Made by a program: the position numbers and the translations under genes
The notes under the pieces: generated by a model
What the model saw: the letters and a program-made list of their open reading frames with translations, nothing else
Databases searched by the model: none
Told to the model about the DNA's origin: nothing
From: Daphnia pulex
Lineage: Eukaryota > Arthropoda > Branchiopoda > Diplostraca > Daphniidae
DNA: 64,000 bases
Direction: 5' to 3'
Assembly: GCF_021134715.1 (NCBI RefSeq)
Contig: NC_060021.1
Location: 8,712,501-8,776,500 of the forward strand
Shown here: in pieces, positions 31,236 to 47,399 of the stretch
Position numbering within the stretch: position 1 is the first letter of the stretch
Layout of the letters: each line of letters opens with the position of its first letter

Positions 31236-34200
31236 ATGGCAAAGTATTTGAGACGCAGTTTCCGCCGAAAGAAGGAGGTCCGTTTTATGGGTAAGTCAAT
31301 TTTACAACGAAACAAAATTTCGCTTTTCTATTGAATCTGTGTAGATAGTAGTAGAGCGCGTTGGATCTAGTATAGTTCGGGAGGAAAAAAATCGATTCTC
31401 AATTTCATCACTTCGGCTACTCCCCCCACTCCTTTTCATCCGCATATCAAAGTCATCGGCCCCGATGGACTCTCAATTTAACAGGCCAAATAAGTCGCGT
31501 GCAAACACGCTAAAAATATGCGGGTCCTACAATTCTAGAAAGGAAAAAAAAAAAGAGAAACATCGATACGATTACATCGGAAATAAATCCCAGCGCAGCA
31601 ACTCTCTGTGTGTGTGTCCCGCAGGGAGAATGCGGGAGTAGCTCAGTAATTCGATATGTAACTTTGACGGAATCCCGATGTCCATATCCCGTACACATCT
31701 CTCCCCGCAAAAGTTTTGGGACTACTACTACTCTACACACATTCAAATAGTAATAACAAGTTGAGAGTTGAGCTTAGTGGCCGCAGTATATTGTTCTCTG
31801 TGCGGTCATCACGCGTTCAAACTGGCAACATCTATAGACGCAACTTTATCGGGCGATGTTATTACCGTAACAGGATTTTACATCCATGCAAATGCCAGCG
31901 CAGTTTGCCGTTTTTCCTGGTGGTCATTTCCCCGGGCCGTCTTTTGCCCAGGGTTCGTGTTCGCCCAGGGGATATCTACTACGACGTCGCGCACACACAC
32001 AACTTGTACACTGTACACAGTCTATACTTGGGCGCTGTGAAGCTTTCAAACTCGACTGTCTGTCGGTCGGTCGGTCTGTGTGTGTGTGTGTACGCTTGTA
32101 GTTTAGAAAGTTGAGCGGAGCCATCGAGGCGAGAAAAGGAAATTGGGCGACCAGCAGTAGATCTCCCAGCGTCGGTTGGTAGTCGCAGAAGTGGCGCTAA
32201 AGGTATAGTGGCACTGCTATAGACGTCGATAGGAAAGAGCAGCAGCAGCAGCGCACTTTCGGCCACGGCTCATTATTGAGATTCATCCAAGCGTCGATGA
32301 AACGACTCGTATTAGAAGCTCGGCTTCGCTGCTGATTGCAACCGTAAAAGGCGTACAATCATCGACGTCGCGTGTGCCAAGGTTGATTGAAAAGCTTCCC
32401 TGGCAGGTCGACGGCGCAGAAATATCCAAAGTTTTTTTCCCGGCTCAAATGTGCCACTTGCCTCATCAACTTGCCAATTCAACCGGGAAAATCAAGGACC
32501 GTCAAGTCACGACTCTCCTTTCCAGCACTTTACCTGAGACTATTATTTTTTTTTTCAAACAGGAATTCCTGTTGAGTTTCAGCCAAAGTCTCAAATGTGG
32601 CCAAAAAACAAGATCATCAATCGTGGCCCGCAATTCAGTCAGTCGGCCTGTAGAGATAAACGAAATGCATAATGTAACAGTTACAGGAATCGACTTCCTC
32701 TGGCCCAAGTGACTGATGACAGAGACAGTCGGATGTGCCAACGGCAGCAAAGTGACGAAATGCCGAGTGGCGATATTATACAGTCGGGCAGGACAATGGT
32801 GCGCAACACGCACCAGAGAGCAGAGAGAACGAATCTGCTGTACATGTCGTCCTCTAGTATTGACTGACTCTCTCTCTTTCGGCTGTGACCCTTTTTTTTT
32901 GTCTATTGATATTTACTCGCGTAATTCCCTCCTCGGCTGCTCCCGCACGCACTCGGCGGGAAAGTAGGCGTCAGTGTTTATAGTGGAAAATTCGTCCGAG
33001 ATCAAAGCAAATAGAACGTAGCCAAACTGCCAATGGACACATTTGAATGTGCAGTGTAAGCGTCGTGCACGTATATATGACATCCAGTTCAAATGCCACC
33101 CAAAGAGGTGAAACACTTCAAAGAACACGGAATGATGCTGCCAGGAATTCAAGAGGATCACGTTCTTACCGCCAAAGAAAAGAAGCATGAGCGAACCGTG
33201 CGACCAATTTTGCGCCAAAAAATGACATAGTCAGTACATGTCAAAAAGAAGAAGAAGAAGAAGAGAATCTTCTCCGGTTGAAATACATCAAAAAGGGAAT
33301 TTTAGAAGCTAAATGGCGTGCGGTTTACTACTCGCTATGCTACAATGTCTGGCCGAGCATTTGCTGCGCATTACACGGTAAATAAAGGTCTCAGTCATTC
33401 TCTCTCTCTGACTTTGCAGGGGAGCCAGATGCTTTGCGCCTGTGGACGCTAACGAACCAGATCCTTATTCAATCCCCTCTTGAATGCTGTGGGTTGGTCA
33501 TATCGTAGCCCGCAATCCAATTCCCCGTAGTTGTCTGTATCTTATACACTAGACATGGTTCCTGAGCAGAGAAAGAGGATAGGTAGGGAGGATCTAAAAC
33601 CTTGATCAATCCTGCTCCCATTCTCTTTTTCCTCTCCTTTTTTTTTTGACCCGAAAATCCTTTGCCGATGCTGGAGTGAGCAGAACGAGAGAGAGAGAAA
33701 GAGAGAGAGATGAGACTCACGTTTGTCCGAGATATAAATCAATCCCCAAGTTGAAAGATCTGCTCTATCTCACCCACCCGCCAAAGTCGAGCCCCGTTGA
33801 TTATAGTTCATCGTACACCAGGAAGAAAAAAAAAAGGGTCTAGTAGCAGCAGCGAAGGGTCTTGCTCCTCTTCCCAGCACACATATCTCTTCATCCAGCC
33901 GGGAAACCAGCACTGAAGGGCAACGGATCGATGTGTACAAAGCACGAGTATATATGTGTGTATATAAGATAGAGAAAAACGAGTCTTTCACTATTTACAA
34001 CACCAGATGGATAGGCAAGTTAGGCAACCTACGGTTTAGCCAGAAGAGTAGTATTGAATACCTTGTTAGTACAATCTATCCATCTAAACACGGGGGGCCG
34101 GGCCCGGGCACGGTACAGTTACTGCGCCATAATTGTTTAGACCGCCCCTGTTTCTTTTGCCCGACTTGATTCCTTCTCTTTTGACACCGTGTATGACCAC

Positions 34201-37200
34201 TCTGAATGTCTCTTTCTATCTATACACTACAGCCATATTAAAAGAATTGGGGGGGAGCGACTATACTACACGTATAAGGAAAGAGTCAACAAAGCCAATC
34301 ATTGTAATGGAAAGACCAAACAACAACCACGCCCAGGGTTCTGGTCTGGCTTCTTTTTCTTTTTCCCTCGTCCGGGGGTCTCTTTCATCACGTAATACGA
34401 CACGGAAAGCTTCAACAACCTAATAACTTGGGCGTGTAATATCCCCAACCTAAATATTTCCTCGATAAAAAAAAAAACGAAAGAAACCAAAAATGAGCGT
34501 CCGGGACGGCGTTAAAAAAAAATCGGACGCGTTAGAAAATGATCATAAAAAAGTTGCGTTGCTCGAGAGTTTCCCAAACTTCACATCTTCCCCCAAAAAT
34601 AATTCACGCGCGCAGAGTACATAGAAAAAAAGTGGGGGGACCAGACCCCATAATCGATAAGAGACGTCTATGAAAAGAGTCGATATAAAAATATATAAAA
34701 AAAAGTGAGCGAAGATCAATCCCGCGCTAGTTTCGACTGAAACTTTGCCATTTTCATTCCGTGTCACGGAGTAGAAGGAAAGTTGACGATCACACAGTCG
34801 AAAATAAATTCCAAATAAAGAAAAAAAAAGTCCTCCTTCGTCAGCCAGTCGATATATATTGTTGCCCTTGCCATAAAAGCTCGTCGAAGGGAGAATTGTA
34901 AATGGCATATCCATCATTAAAAGCCCCAGCATCCATCGCAAACACACACACACAGAGCTAGACGAGAGCAACTCGATCCCCTTGGCCCCGGCCGCGACTT
35001 TCTGGCCAACATCGTCATTCATGATTTATGCCCCGCCATCCAACGTTAATACTATCCTGAATATATACTATTAACTCACGAGTAGCAACAGAAAAAGAGT
35101 CAAAATATATTAAGGATGGAAGGGAAAGAAGGAAAAGAAAAAAACAGACAGTTTTCACGACAGGCATTCGCGCAGAAACTGGTGAGGGGGAATCGTGGAG
35201 GAGAAGAGAGTGAATCATCCACACACAGACACACACAAGTCAATTATCCGCGTTCTCATCGCAACGTTATAAATAATAATCACTCGAGTGGCTCAAAGAA
35301 GAAGAAGAAGATGACCCGTCTAATGTATTTGGCACACCGGGAAAGCCATTCGTGACCTTCTTTTTCCTTGCACGCCAATAAAACTAGAACTCTAAATGAT
35401 GATGATGCAGCACCATAGGGTACTACTGTTGGGGGGTGGTGGTAGCAAAAAGATGGGCATTAACAACTTTTTCTTTTTTAGTCAAAGAAGATTATATACA
35501 GCAACAATGCCGGCGTAATCTAAGACTCTATCCGCTGAATTGGCGACGTCGGGAAAAACGTTTTGGCTTCCCGCCGAGACTTGTAGCGTATCGTGAAAAA
35601 GAAATTAAAAGGAAAGGGCCTAATACACTAACGAGTTTTCTTTTCTTTTCAAAAGGCCGAAAAAAGTTCAAACAGTTTGTCCTGCCCCGCCATTAATCAC
35701 GACTTTTCGGTCCCTCTGGTCTATCTCCCGCGGTATTAGAATACACAACCCCAAAGGTATCTAAGTAGACTCTCTCCTCGAGCGAACGAGCGGATTCCCG
35801 GGTCTTAAATTGCGTTTGGGTAACAAGTTTTTAAGACTAGGCCGAGAAAAACGAATCCCTTTTGATAAATCTCCTTATGTAATAATAACATGACAATGCA
35901 CATCAACAAGCGAAGATTGGCCTTAGACATAAAGAGAGCCACACGCACTAGCGATGCATCCCGGGCAACGCCTCCCGGCTTAAACCTGCCCGAACACGTA
36001 TAAAGTGCACACACACACAACGTTACGTATATATATGATATATATATATATATACTATCTCCGCTTTTGATCTCTTGAACCTTTCGGCTCACATCGAGTC
36101 CGTGTGCTCTCTCCTTTGTATACACACACACATACAGCGCCTCGTAACCTGGGGAAATTGAAAAAGGCGGGCTCTGTCGTTCCCCCCACCTCCTTTGCTG
36201 CGCTACATACACACACGACGTCAATGTCGACGCCATCGATCGCCGATTTGACTGTTGATATATATATAGACGAGTATACGTATACAGAGAGAGAAGTGAG
36301 GGATGAAGGAAGACCGGAATACAAGCTCAGCATCTCGGCTTTCATCATCATAATAATAATATTACTCGTCTGCGGTCTTGTCCTCTCCTCCTCATGATAT
36401 TGTGTACACATACACACTAAATCATAAATTCTTTTCTGGCGATTTTCCTCTTTTGCACCTGCGTACCGAGTTACCGGGGGCACACACATACTCACTCCTA
36501 TACTTATCTCTTTGCCAAAGGAAATAAGCTGTATTTTACCTTTTTATGGTTTTTCTTTTTCTTTTTGGGTTTGGCGGAAAATTGGCTGGGATCGACAGGA
36601 AGCGCCGAACAAGAGGACGGAGACAGTCCGACGCCGCGTTACCGACCTGACGGCATCGACGCCCTTTGCAAAGCCACCGGTTTGTAAAAAAAATAAAAGA
36701 CCAACTGGGACATCCAATCACGTCAAATTGAATTTTTTTTTCTCTCTCTTTCCATCCAATGGGTTTGGGTGCCAACAGGATTTAGCCGCAAGGAACTTCA
36801 ACTGATGTACCGCAGTTTCAAACAGGTAAATCACGAAGCCCGACAGCCACTTTTTTTTTCTTTACTTTACTTTCACGGCCGACCTCAATTCCCCTGGCGT
36901 CGATTTTGCATGGCTTCTCTCATGTGAGAGGGGGGCGATTCTATTTTCATCGAAAATCTGATCAAAATGGTTTCCCGATCGATGGAAACTCGTTCCAGAA
37001 GCCCAGCCGGAGGCTTTTCTATCATCTGGGCTGCTCCCGGCTGCCGACTCCACTTACACAAAACCTGAGCGATAGCAATCGGTTAAAGACGTCACGATCC
37101 TACTGCACACAAGTGCTGTGCTGTGCTGCAAACGAAGAATGAAGAAGGTCGTTTCCTTTTTTCCTCTTTGCATTTTTTAACTCTGGAAACTAAGAAGAAA

Positions 37201-40200
37201 AACTGCGTAAAAATACATTTGATGCTGAAGAGCTCCAGCCTGGAAAGAATTGCCCACTACTACCGAGAACTCGACAACAACAACAGCAACAACAACAACC
37301 ACATTAGCAGCCGAGCTTTTCTTTTTGCAGCTCTCTCTCGACTCCCTTTAGAATTTGACCAGCACCGTCGTTTCCAGGATCTTTCCGCCCGCTGAGTGTT
37401 TGTTTGCTCAGCCGACAGTAAATGATTGAGTCATTTGAAGGTCTGCGTTGACGCGGGAGAGCCCCGTTTGAACTCTTTACCACTTTTCACGACTCTCTTT
37501 TGTCTTGTGCCATTTTTCCTCGACTCGAATGTTTTCTAAACATAAAAACGGAGAAAAAAGTTATTTCTGTAGCGCCTTTTTTTTTACGTATCCGCAGGAA
37601 TGTCCATCTGGTACGGTGAACGAGGCCACATTCAAGCGCATCTACACCCACTTTTTCCCGTACGGAGGTAAACAAAAAAACCTAACTTAACCAAACTAAC
37701 ACTCTTTTCAAACGCAATTTGGCCACAATGTGTCAACTGAATTTTTCTTCTTTCCCTAATTCTTTGTCAAAATATTCAAATTGTACAGACGTTTCTCCGT
37801 ATGCGCATTGCGTCTTCCGGGCGTTCGACATTCGCCACAATGGCGTCATCAACTTTGAGGTAAGTTGTGCAAGCAAAATCCCGCTGATTCCGATTCTCTA
37901 TGCCTCACGTTGAAAAAAGGGGCCGAGCGGATCGACGGAAAAACATGGGCGGCTTTCCTCAAAGAAATTCCAGTCGTTAAGAAAAATAAAAACGTCCAAA
38001 GTTGTTGCAATGATTTCCCGTCAAAAAGCTACCCCCCTCCACCTTGAAAAAAAAAAAACCAAAACAGCTAACCACATGGCAATCGATCATTAAGTTTGAT
38101 CCCTTTCCATTTGGTCGCATCGTTGGATTTTGGGACGAGGATCGACCCCGTCGTTTATGTTTTCCCCCCGAGAGAAAAAACAAAAAAACGAGACAAGAAT
38201 CTCAAATTCGCCCGGCCTGGTCCAATGTCTATAAGCCTTAGACGGGCCGGATGAAAAGCGCCTCAATGGCGTGTGTTTCGACTCGTTAAAAAAAGGAAGG
38301 AAACTGGAACAAGGAATAGGCAAAAAAGGGGAGACCAGCTTCATCAGACTTCACATTCGCTTCGATTGCTCGACACATTTGACGAGCTAGACGACTACTT
38401 TGTGTACATTTGACACAAGAACAACTCCCACCCCTACCCCGTTGACATTTCCGTTCTTAAACAAGAAAGGCCGCCCCCAGAGTTTTGTTAATGAGTTGCT
38501 CCTCCCTCTTTTTGCTAGTCATGTCGTGCAACTCTTTGCCTTTTCGATTCCCATTTAGCTGGAGAGACGAAACGGAGCGGAAAGCGAATTGAAAACATTT
38601 TCATCCGACTTTTGAGCCACGAATAGCAGCAGCAGAAGCACTCCATTATTCCGTCGCCGTCCAAAGTATTATGAATAAATAAAATGCCACCAGGATTATT
38701 ATCATCGCGTACGAGCGTTTACGGAAGTGCGCGTTTTCGAGAGAGGAGAGGAGTGGGGATGGCCATGTTCACCCAATTAGAGCTTAGCGTCGGTCTGTCC
38801 GTCGGAATTAATCCCGAAACAACAAACACAAACAACACAGCCAAGTAGAAGAGGAGGGGGGCAACATCAACAAGGAAACGGGGAGATGATGACAACAAGA
38901 GAGTAAAGATCTCCCTCCCGCTATCTCTGCCCGGATGCTGGGAATCCAGCAGCGCTCCGTTTTCACGCTCTCTTATCGCTGGCTGCGTAGATAGAGACTC
39001 GCTTTCTCTTCTTGTCAGAGCGGATCAATATGACTCGTGGAACGCCACTCGCCTAACACGACGACGGCCTTCCTTCTCCTCCCGTACGAACCATCAACAG
39101 TATCCTCGCCCATGAAGAAGACGAGACGCGATGGGTGCGCTCTGCCGTGTAAAGGGGAAAGAAAAAAAGGGGGATAGAAAAACGAATAAAGATGGCGACT
39201 GTCAAGATCCAACCCACAGCCGAAATCTTTGGTGGGGGAATGAAAAAAGGTCGTGCAACAGCACAGCGCCCAGGGATCATTCGATTCCGGGTACATCCGC
39301 CGGAATTGTTTGGACCATCGGTTAAACTCCGGCTCATGAAACAAACATCCAATCAAACCTTTCTTTTAGCCCCTCTCCCCAATACGTGCTCCACATACAC
39401 ACACACTTTAATGATGTAATAACTTGCGTGTGTATACCAGTCTATAGTTTAGCCGGCCAAACTTACTGAGTATAGTTTCTGTCGCAAAGTCTTTGATACA
39501 TTTACAACTTTGACGGCCATTGCGTAATTGCAACTCTCCCATTAGTAATAGGAAAACGCAGTTGTAGCAAACTACACGTTCACAAAAGTTGACTGAGGGG
39601 GGGGGGACAATGAATATTTTAAGAATAAAAACTGATTTGACACCCAACTGCGCCTATAACGAACAGCTGATCCCGGTAGCCGCCCTACCACTCGGTTGGT
39701 TCAAAACTTTGCTAACCGATTGTCGTGAATTCTTTTTCTATTCAAAATGGGACGACCATCTTTAAGCCAAAACGAACGGGGAATTAAAGCGATAAAAAAA
39801 GAGGATTGAGCAGAGAAAAGAGCATGAAGAGTGACAGTTTCTTGGCCCGTCTCGCAAATTTCAAATCCTTGGGCATGCGACTTTGATGTGGCAGCAGCTG
39901 CACACGCCATCGTTAACCTTAAAAACCTTTTTCTTTCCCGGGAATGTCGGATTATGTGGGCGGGAGACGAGCAGGGCTAGCAAAAGACAAACAACGTCAT
40001 TTTGGCTAACATCAAATTTTCTTGTTTTGTTGTCTTCTCCTTTTTATTTTAACGAATATTTTTGAACGCAGGATTTAGTGCTGGGAGTGTCGGCGCTGTC
40101 ACGTGGATCGGTGCCGGACAAATTACGATGGTAAATGGACCGCGTGATATCTGTGACTCTGCGGGTGGTTGATTGGGTTCCACTTAACCCAACGCACTAC

Positions 40201-42462
40201 AAGACTGTATAACCAAAAATATTTCTTGTCCTTTTTTTTTGATGGCCAGGGTTTTCACGCTGTACGACGCCGATGGCGACGGGGTCATCAGCCGAAGTGA
40301 ATTGCGGGACGTCGTCATGGCCATCCATCGACTAAGTCCTCACGGTAAAATCAATGACAAAAAGATTCCATTCGTATCCACGGAGAAGGAAAGAAAGAGA
40401 AAGAAAAGTCCCTGGGATTGTGAGCCCTCGGAGCTAGTCTATATACTACTAGTCTTAGTAGTGCAAACGTTAAAAGATAGTCAAGAGCTGCGATACTGCG
40501 GGAGTCGCACGGTGGGTGAGAGACGCCTTCCCGGAGGCAAGTCACGTTACATCGGAAAGAGCTACTGTCGACAGAGGAGATTGCTACTACGTGGGCTGTG
40601 TCAGGGGACCAACGCACACACACACACACAACATAATCACACACTGACGGTTTGGCTGGGAAGAGACGCAAGTCTCTGGTTCGGTCTATTCCCTACACTA
40701 TCACACGATTTCGAATGGACAGACTCGGTCCCGTTGTTCTCTTCTTCTTCTTTAAAATCAAAAAAAGATGAGAGCAGCGAAATAGAAAAGAATTGGGAAA
40801 ACATCAACAGGATATCTACAGCAATATGGGATTGGATGAATTCCAAACAGACGGGCGACGGATTGATCGGGTTGTTCAATCGTCTCGAATAAAGATGAAT
40901 GTATAAAATATGTCGATTTTCTTGTTTCTGGCTGCCACTAATAACAGCGAAAAGAAAGAAAACAAAAACGTCAGTTTCTCAATCACGCTTGGAATGAAGC
41001 CCATCATAAATATAAACGCCGTTGGCATTCGCTATCGATCGATCCTTGGCGGGAAATATGAGACGAGGGATTTTCCTTTTTTTGTTTTGATAGAATTCTC
41101 CCTCATTTTCCGATACCACCAGCATAATATACCGAATCTATTCATCATGGCAACATTTGATTAATATGGATGTGTCTCCCTTCTTCCTCTTTCTTTCACC
41201 CAAAGGCAATCTACTCTCGAGTAAAACGATTCCTGACATGATGCCAAGTCCATCGACCACCAATTCGGCAGCTGCAATGGCCGAACGCAGAAATCACGAA
41301 ATGTTTGCAGAACGACACGCAGATCGCATATTTCAGGTATTGATGCTAAGACTTTTCAATTCTATTCCTTTTCGTACAACAATACAAACGAATTTTATAA
41401 AATGGTGACTTACTACTTTTGGTGGTGATCACATTGATTCTGCTCCATCTTGCATGAGGTGGCCATGGGTAATTCTAGTTGATTTTTGAAATATTTAGTT
41501 CACTGGGTTTGTGGATTCAGTTTCTTTGATATCAGTTCTGTCTCTTTGCCACGTGGAATGGAACATTAAAGTCAAGTTTTAATGAGAAAAGTAACAACTC
41601 ATGTGGCCATGAAGCCCATGATGTGACAAAGAAATGACCACTTGGTCGAGTTTAATGTTGATTCTGATTCGAAAAGGAAGACAACAGCGTTGCATGTTCA
41701 TTTTAATTCCGATCTAATCCCCTTGGCGCACACAGTTGCAATTTTTTCTGTTTTAATTGAAGAAAGTAGCAAAGACATAAACATAACCAACCAATTTTAT
41801 CTTAATGCATGAATAATCAGCAGTGTGTGCATATCGTAGGAGTATGTTATCCAGAAACGTCGTGTTTTGATGCCTCAGCCTCTTTGGGCAAGCAATTAAA
41901 TTCGTCTGCTCGACTGGATTTGTTTATTATTAACGCTTGGCTCAACAAGATTTTAATCAGCCTTGCCCTTTATGTACTTTTTTTTAAACGAACAGAAATA
42001 GAACCTTTAAAGTTTCGGCAAGAAAAAAAAAAGTTCAAAGATTCTTGTTGATCAAAGGAATTTACTCGTCTATGCTTGAACGAACAACAGAAATGAACTT
42101 TTGTTTCGTTGTTCCAAATGGGAAAGAATCCTTGCACTCAAACGCAGCCGAGTTTTAATTGTAGCCACAGGCTTTGTTCCTTTGCCTCGTTTTACTTTGT
42201 GGGTTATTAAAATACAAAAATGTAGGCAAAACTATTGAAAATAACGATGATGATTTTTGTTTTCGTGACGACAGAAACTCGATCTCAATTGCGATGGCCA
42301 GGTTACTTGGGACGAATTCCTGGAAACGTGCACCAAGGTAACAATGTTGACTCACTCTAGGTGCTGTTCTAGTGGTTAATTAAATTTGATGTATACGGGT
42401 TTTCTGCGTGACAGGACGAAACAATCGCCAACACAATGGCGAACATGGACGTCACCCTTTGA
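31236..42462 (+). CDS. KChIP-like neuronal calcium sensor, tandem copy B (10 exons)
   Basis: Second KChIP-type calcium sensor, same strand and about 7.3 kb downstream of copy A. Exons: 31236-31290, 36599-36679, 36779-36825, 37598-37667, 37789-37859, 40072-40130, 40250-40344, 41206-41336, 42275-42337, 42415-42462. Total 720 nt, 239 residues, frame kept. Family marks: GFSRKELQLMYRSFKQ, ECPSG (CPxG), FFPYG, LSRGSVPDKLRW. EF2 loop DIRHNGVINFED; EF3 DADGDGVISRSE; EF4 DLNCDGQVTWDE with Glu at position 12. EF3 and EF4 look competent for calcium. The N-terminus (MAKYLRRSFRRKKEVRFMG) is strongly basic and has no myristoylation Gly. The EF3-EF4 linker is about 46 residues, Ser/Met/Ala-rich, and differs from that of copy A. 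The CPxG and EF1-EF2 core is closer to vertebrate KChIP than copy A is. A 5.3 kb first intron leaves room for alternative first exons, as vertebrate KChIP genes have. Function in Kv4 modulation is inferred from the family. Confidence 0.9.
36027..36054. repeat. (TA)n tract in KChIP-B intron 1
   Basis: TA dinucleotide run with one interruption, self-complementary, within the long first intron of copy B. Confidence 0.85.
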
Positions 42463-44333
42463 AGGATTTCCTTCACCCTCGGAAAAGTGAAAAGGAAACA
42501 ATTCTATCCCGTCAGTGTTGTTCCTTATGTAATTTTTGCCTGGATTTTTCCGTAGCTTTGATTTCTTTCGTGTAGAAATTATATTTCAATTTTACCCCGA
42601 GATATTTCGAAGCGTGTTGTTTTTCTATCAATTCATTAGATGACTTTATATATTACAAAAACAAACAACAAATTATTGACGGATCTATAATTGAGAAAAA
42701 AGGAATCCTGCCAAATAACGTGTTTTTTTATTGATCGAGTGTCTATTGCCGGAATTTCTGATTAACAGGACAAGTGAATGTTTTTTTCTTTTAACCCATT
42801 CGTTCATTCTTTATATTTTCGTGCATGTATATCCACATTCTCGAGAAAGACACGATTTTTTCAATGGTGTTCTATCCCCTTTCTCTTCATTTATATGTAC
42901 ACATCGTTTCATCACTAAAAAAAAAATTATGATCGATCTCACAAGATATTCCTCTCTCATTAATAACCTCCTGGTCAAATGAGGAGCTTCAAATAGATGG
43001 GGGAGGGAGGAACAAACGAACGCAATGTCACACGCACTCAATATTGGCAAGAGAGGAAAAAAAAAGAATTAAAAAACCAAAAATTAAATAAAAGGAAATT
43101 GTTAAAATTATCGTCAATGCAAGACAAACCATCAGATACGATTTGGGAGAGGAGACAAGAGAGGGGAAAAACACGTCAAGGATTTGCAATCGATCGGAGG
43201 ACACACACAAGACGACGACACGCACAAATTTCAATATTTTTCTTATTTTTTGGGGGGGGGGATATTTATCCTTAAAAAAACAACAAACAATCCAACAAAT
43301 TGTATCGTTATTTTTACCGTCGATGAAGAATTCTCTTGTCTATAAAAGATGGGAAGAAAACAAACAGACGAAAGAAAATATTTGTCTACACATACGAGAA
43401 GAGCCGAATAAATTAAAACACACACGCATCTCTCTCTCTCTCTCGAGCCACCAGGAAAAAGGAACACACACACACAAATAAACAAAAAGAATTAAAGACA
43501 CGCACAGGTTCCCTGTCTGATTCCTTATTCTCGGCGTATGCAAATACATTTATTTAGTACGGGGAAATCATCGATTGCATTATTTTTTTTTTCCATTTTT
43601 TAAAAACTCATGTCTTAAGCTATATTTGGGGGTTTTGGTGTTTTTTTTTACATGTTTCTCTTTTTTGTTCATTTTGGTCGCTTTTTTTATTCGCGGATCT
43701 AATTTTTAAAAAGACAGATTCGGAGGAGAGTGAAGTTGATGTAGTAGTTGCGGAGGAGAAATTATATTAAGAAGGATCGGCTTTTGATGCTACTAATAAT
43801 CAAAATGAGGCAGTTTGTAGAGGGGGAGACGACGATGGATAGGAACTCTTTCCGCGTCAAACCAGCTAATTATTATTATTTTTCTAGAAAATCATTTCAG
43901 GTTGGTATTCATTTTTTTTCTTTTGCTTTAAACACAAAAAAAAATCGGGTGATTGATTCGGGATTCTCTTTTTAAAAAATTCGGGAATAAAACATTGCAG
44001 ATAATTCGATTGGTGGTGGGGGGGACGTAAGGAGTCGTGTGGCATAATTATTTTCGCTAATATAAAAAAGAGAGAAAAAACATTTCGCGGTCATGAAAAA
44101 TACAGTAGTACTAAGGTTGAGCAAAACAAAATCCATCAAGGTTTTCATTCCGGATGGATAAGAAGGGAAGGGGGGTTGTTGTGTGGTTTCATTATTATTT
44201 TCACACGACTTTTGCTTTCACTCGCTCACTTTCTTTCTCTACTCTGCCTGTGTGTGTGTTTCTACAAAAGAGAACAGCGTCGTAAAAGAAGAAGAAAAAC
44301 AAAATTCAAAATGTGTTAAAATAAAACAATCTG
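42463..44333. other. Convergent region between KChIP-B and minibrain
   Basis: The stops of the two genes face each other across about 1.9 kb, so this region holds both 3' UTRs. AATAAA on the plus strand occurs near 43085 and 43405, and its complement (tttatt, for the minus strand) near 43551 and 43686. AT-rich and CA/GA-rich simple sequence fills the rest. No further exon is visible. Confidence 0.5.
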
Positions 44334-47397
<3,064 letters not shown>

Positions 47398-47399
47398 GT

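Noticed and set aside
33093..33230. 46-codon frame in KChIP-B intron 1 as a separate gene
   Set aside because: Opposite strand is also open, no donor or family match; kept only as a note on alternative first exons.
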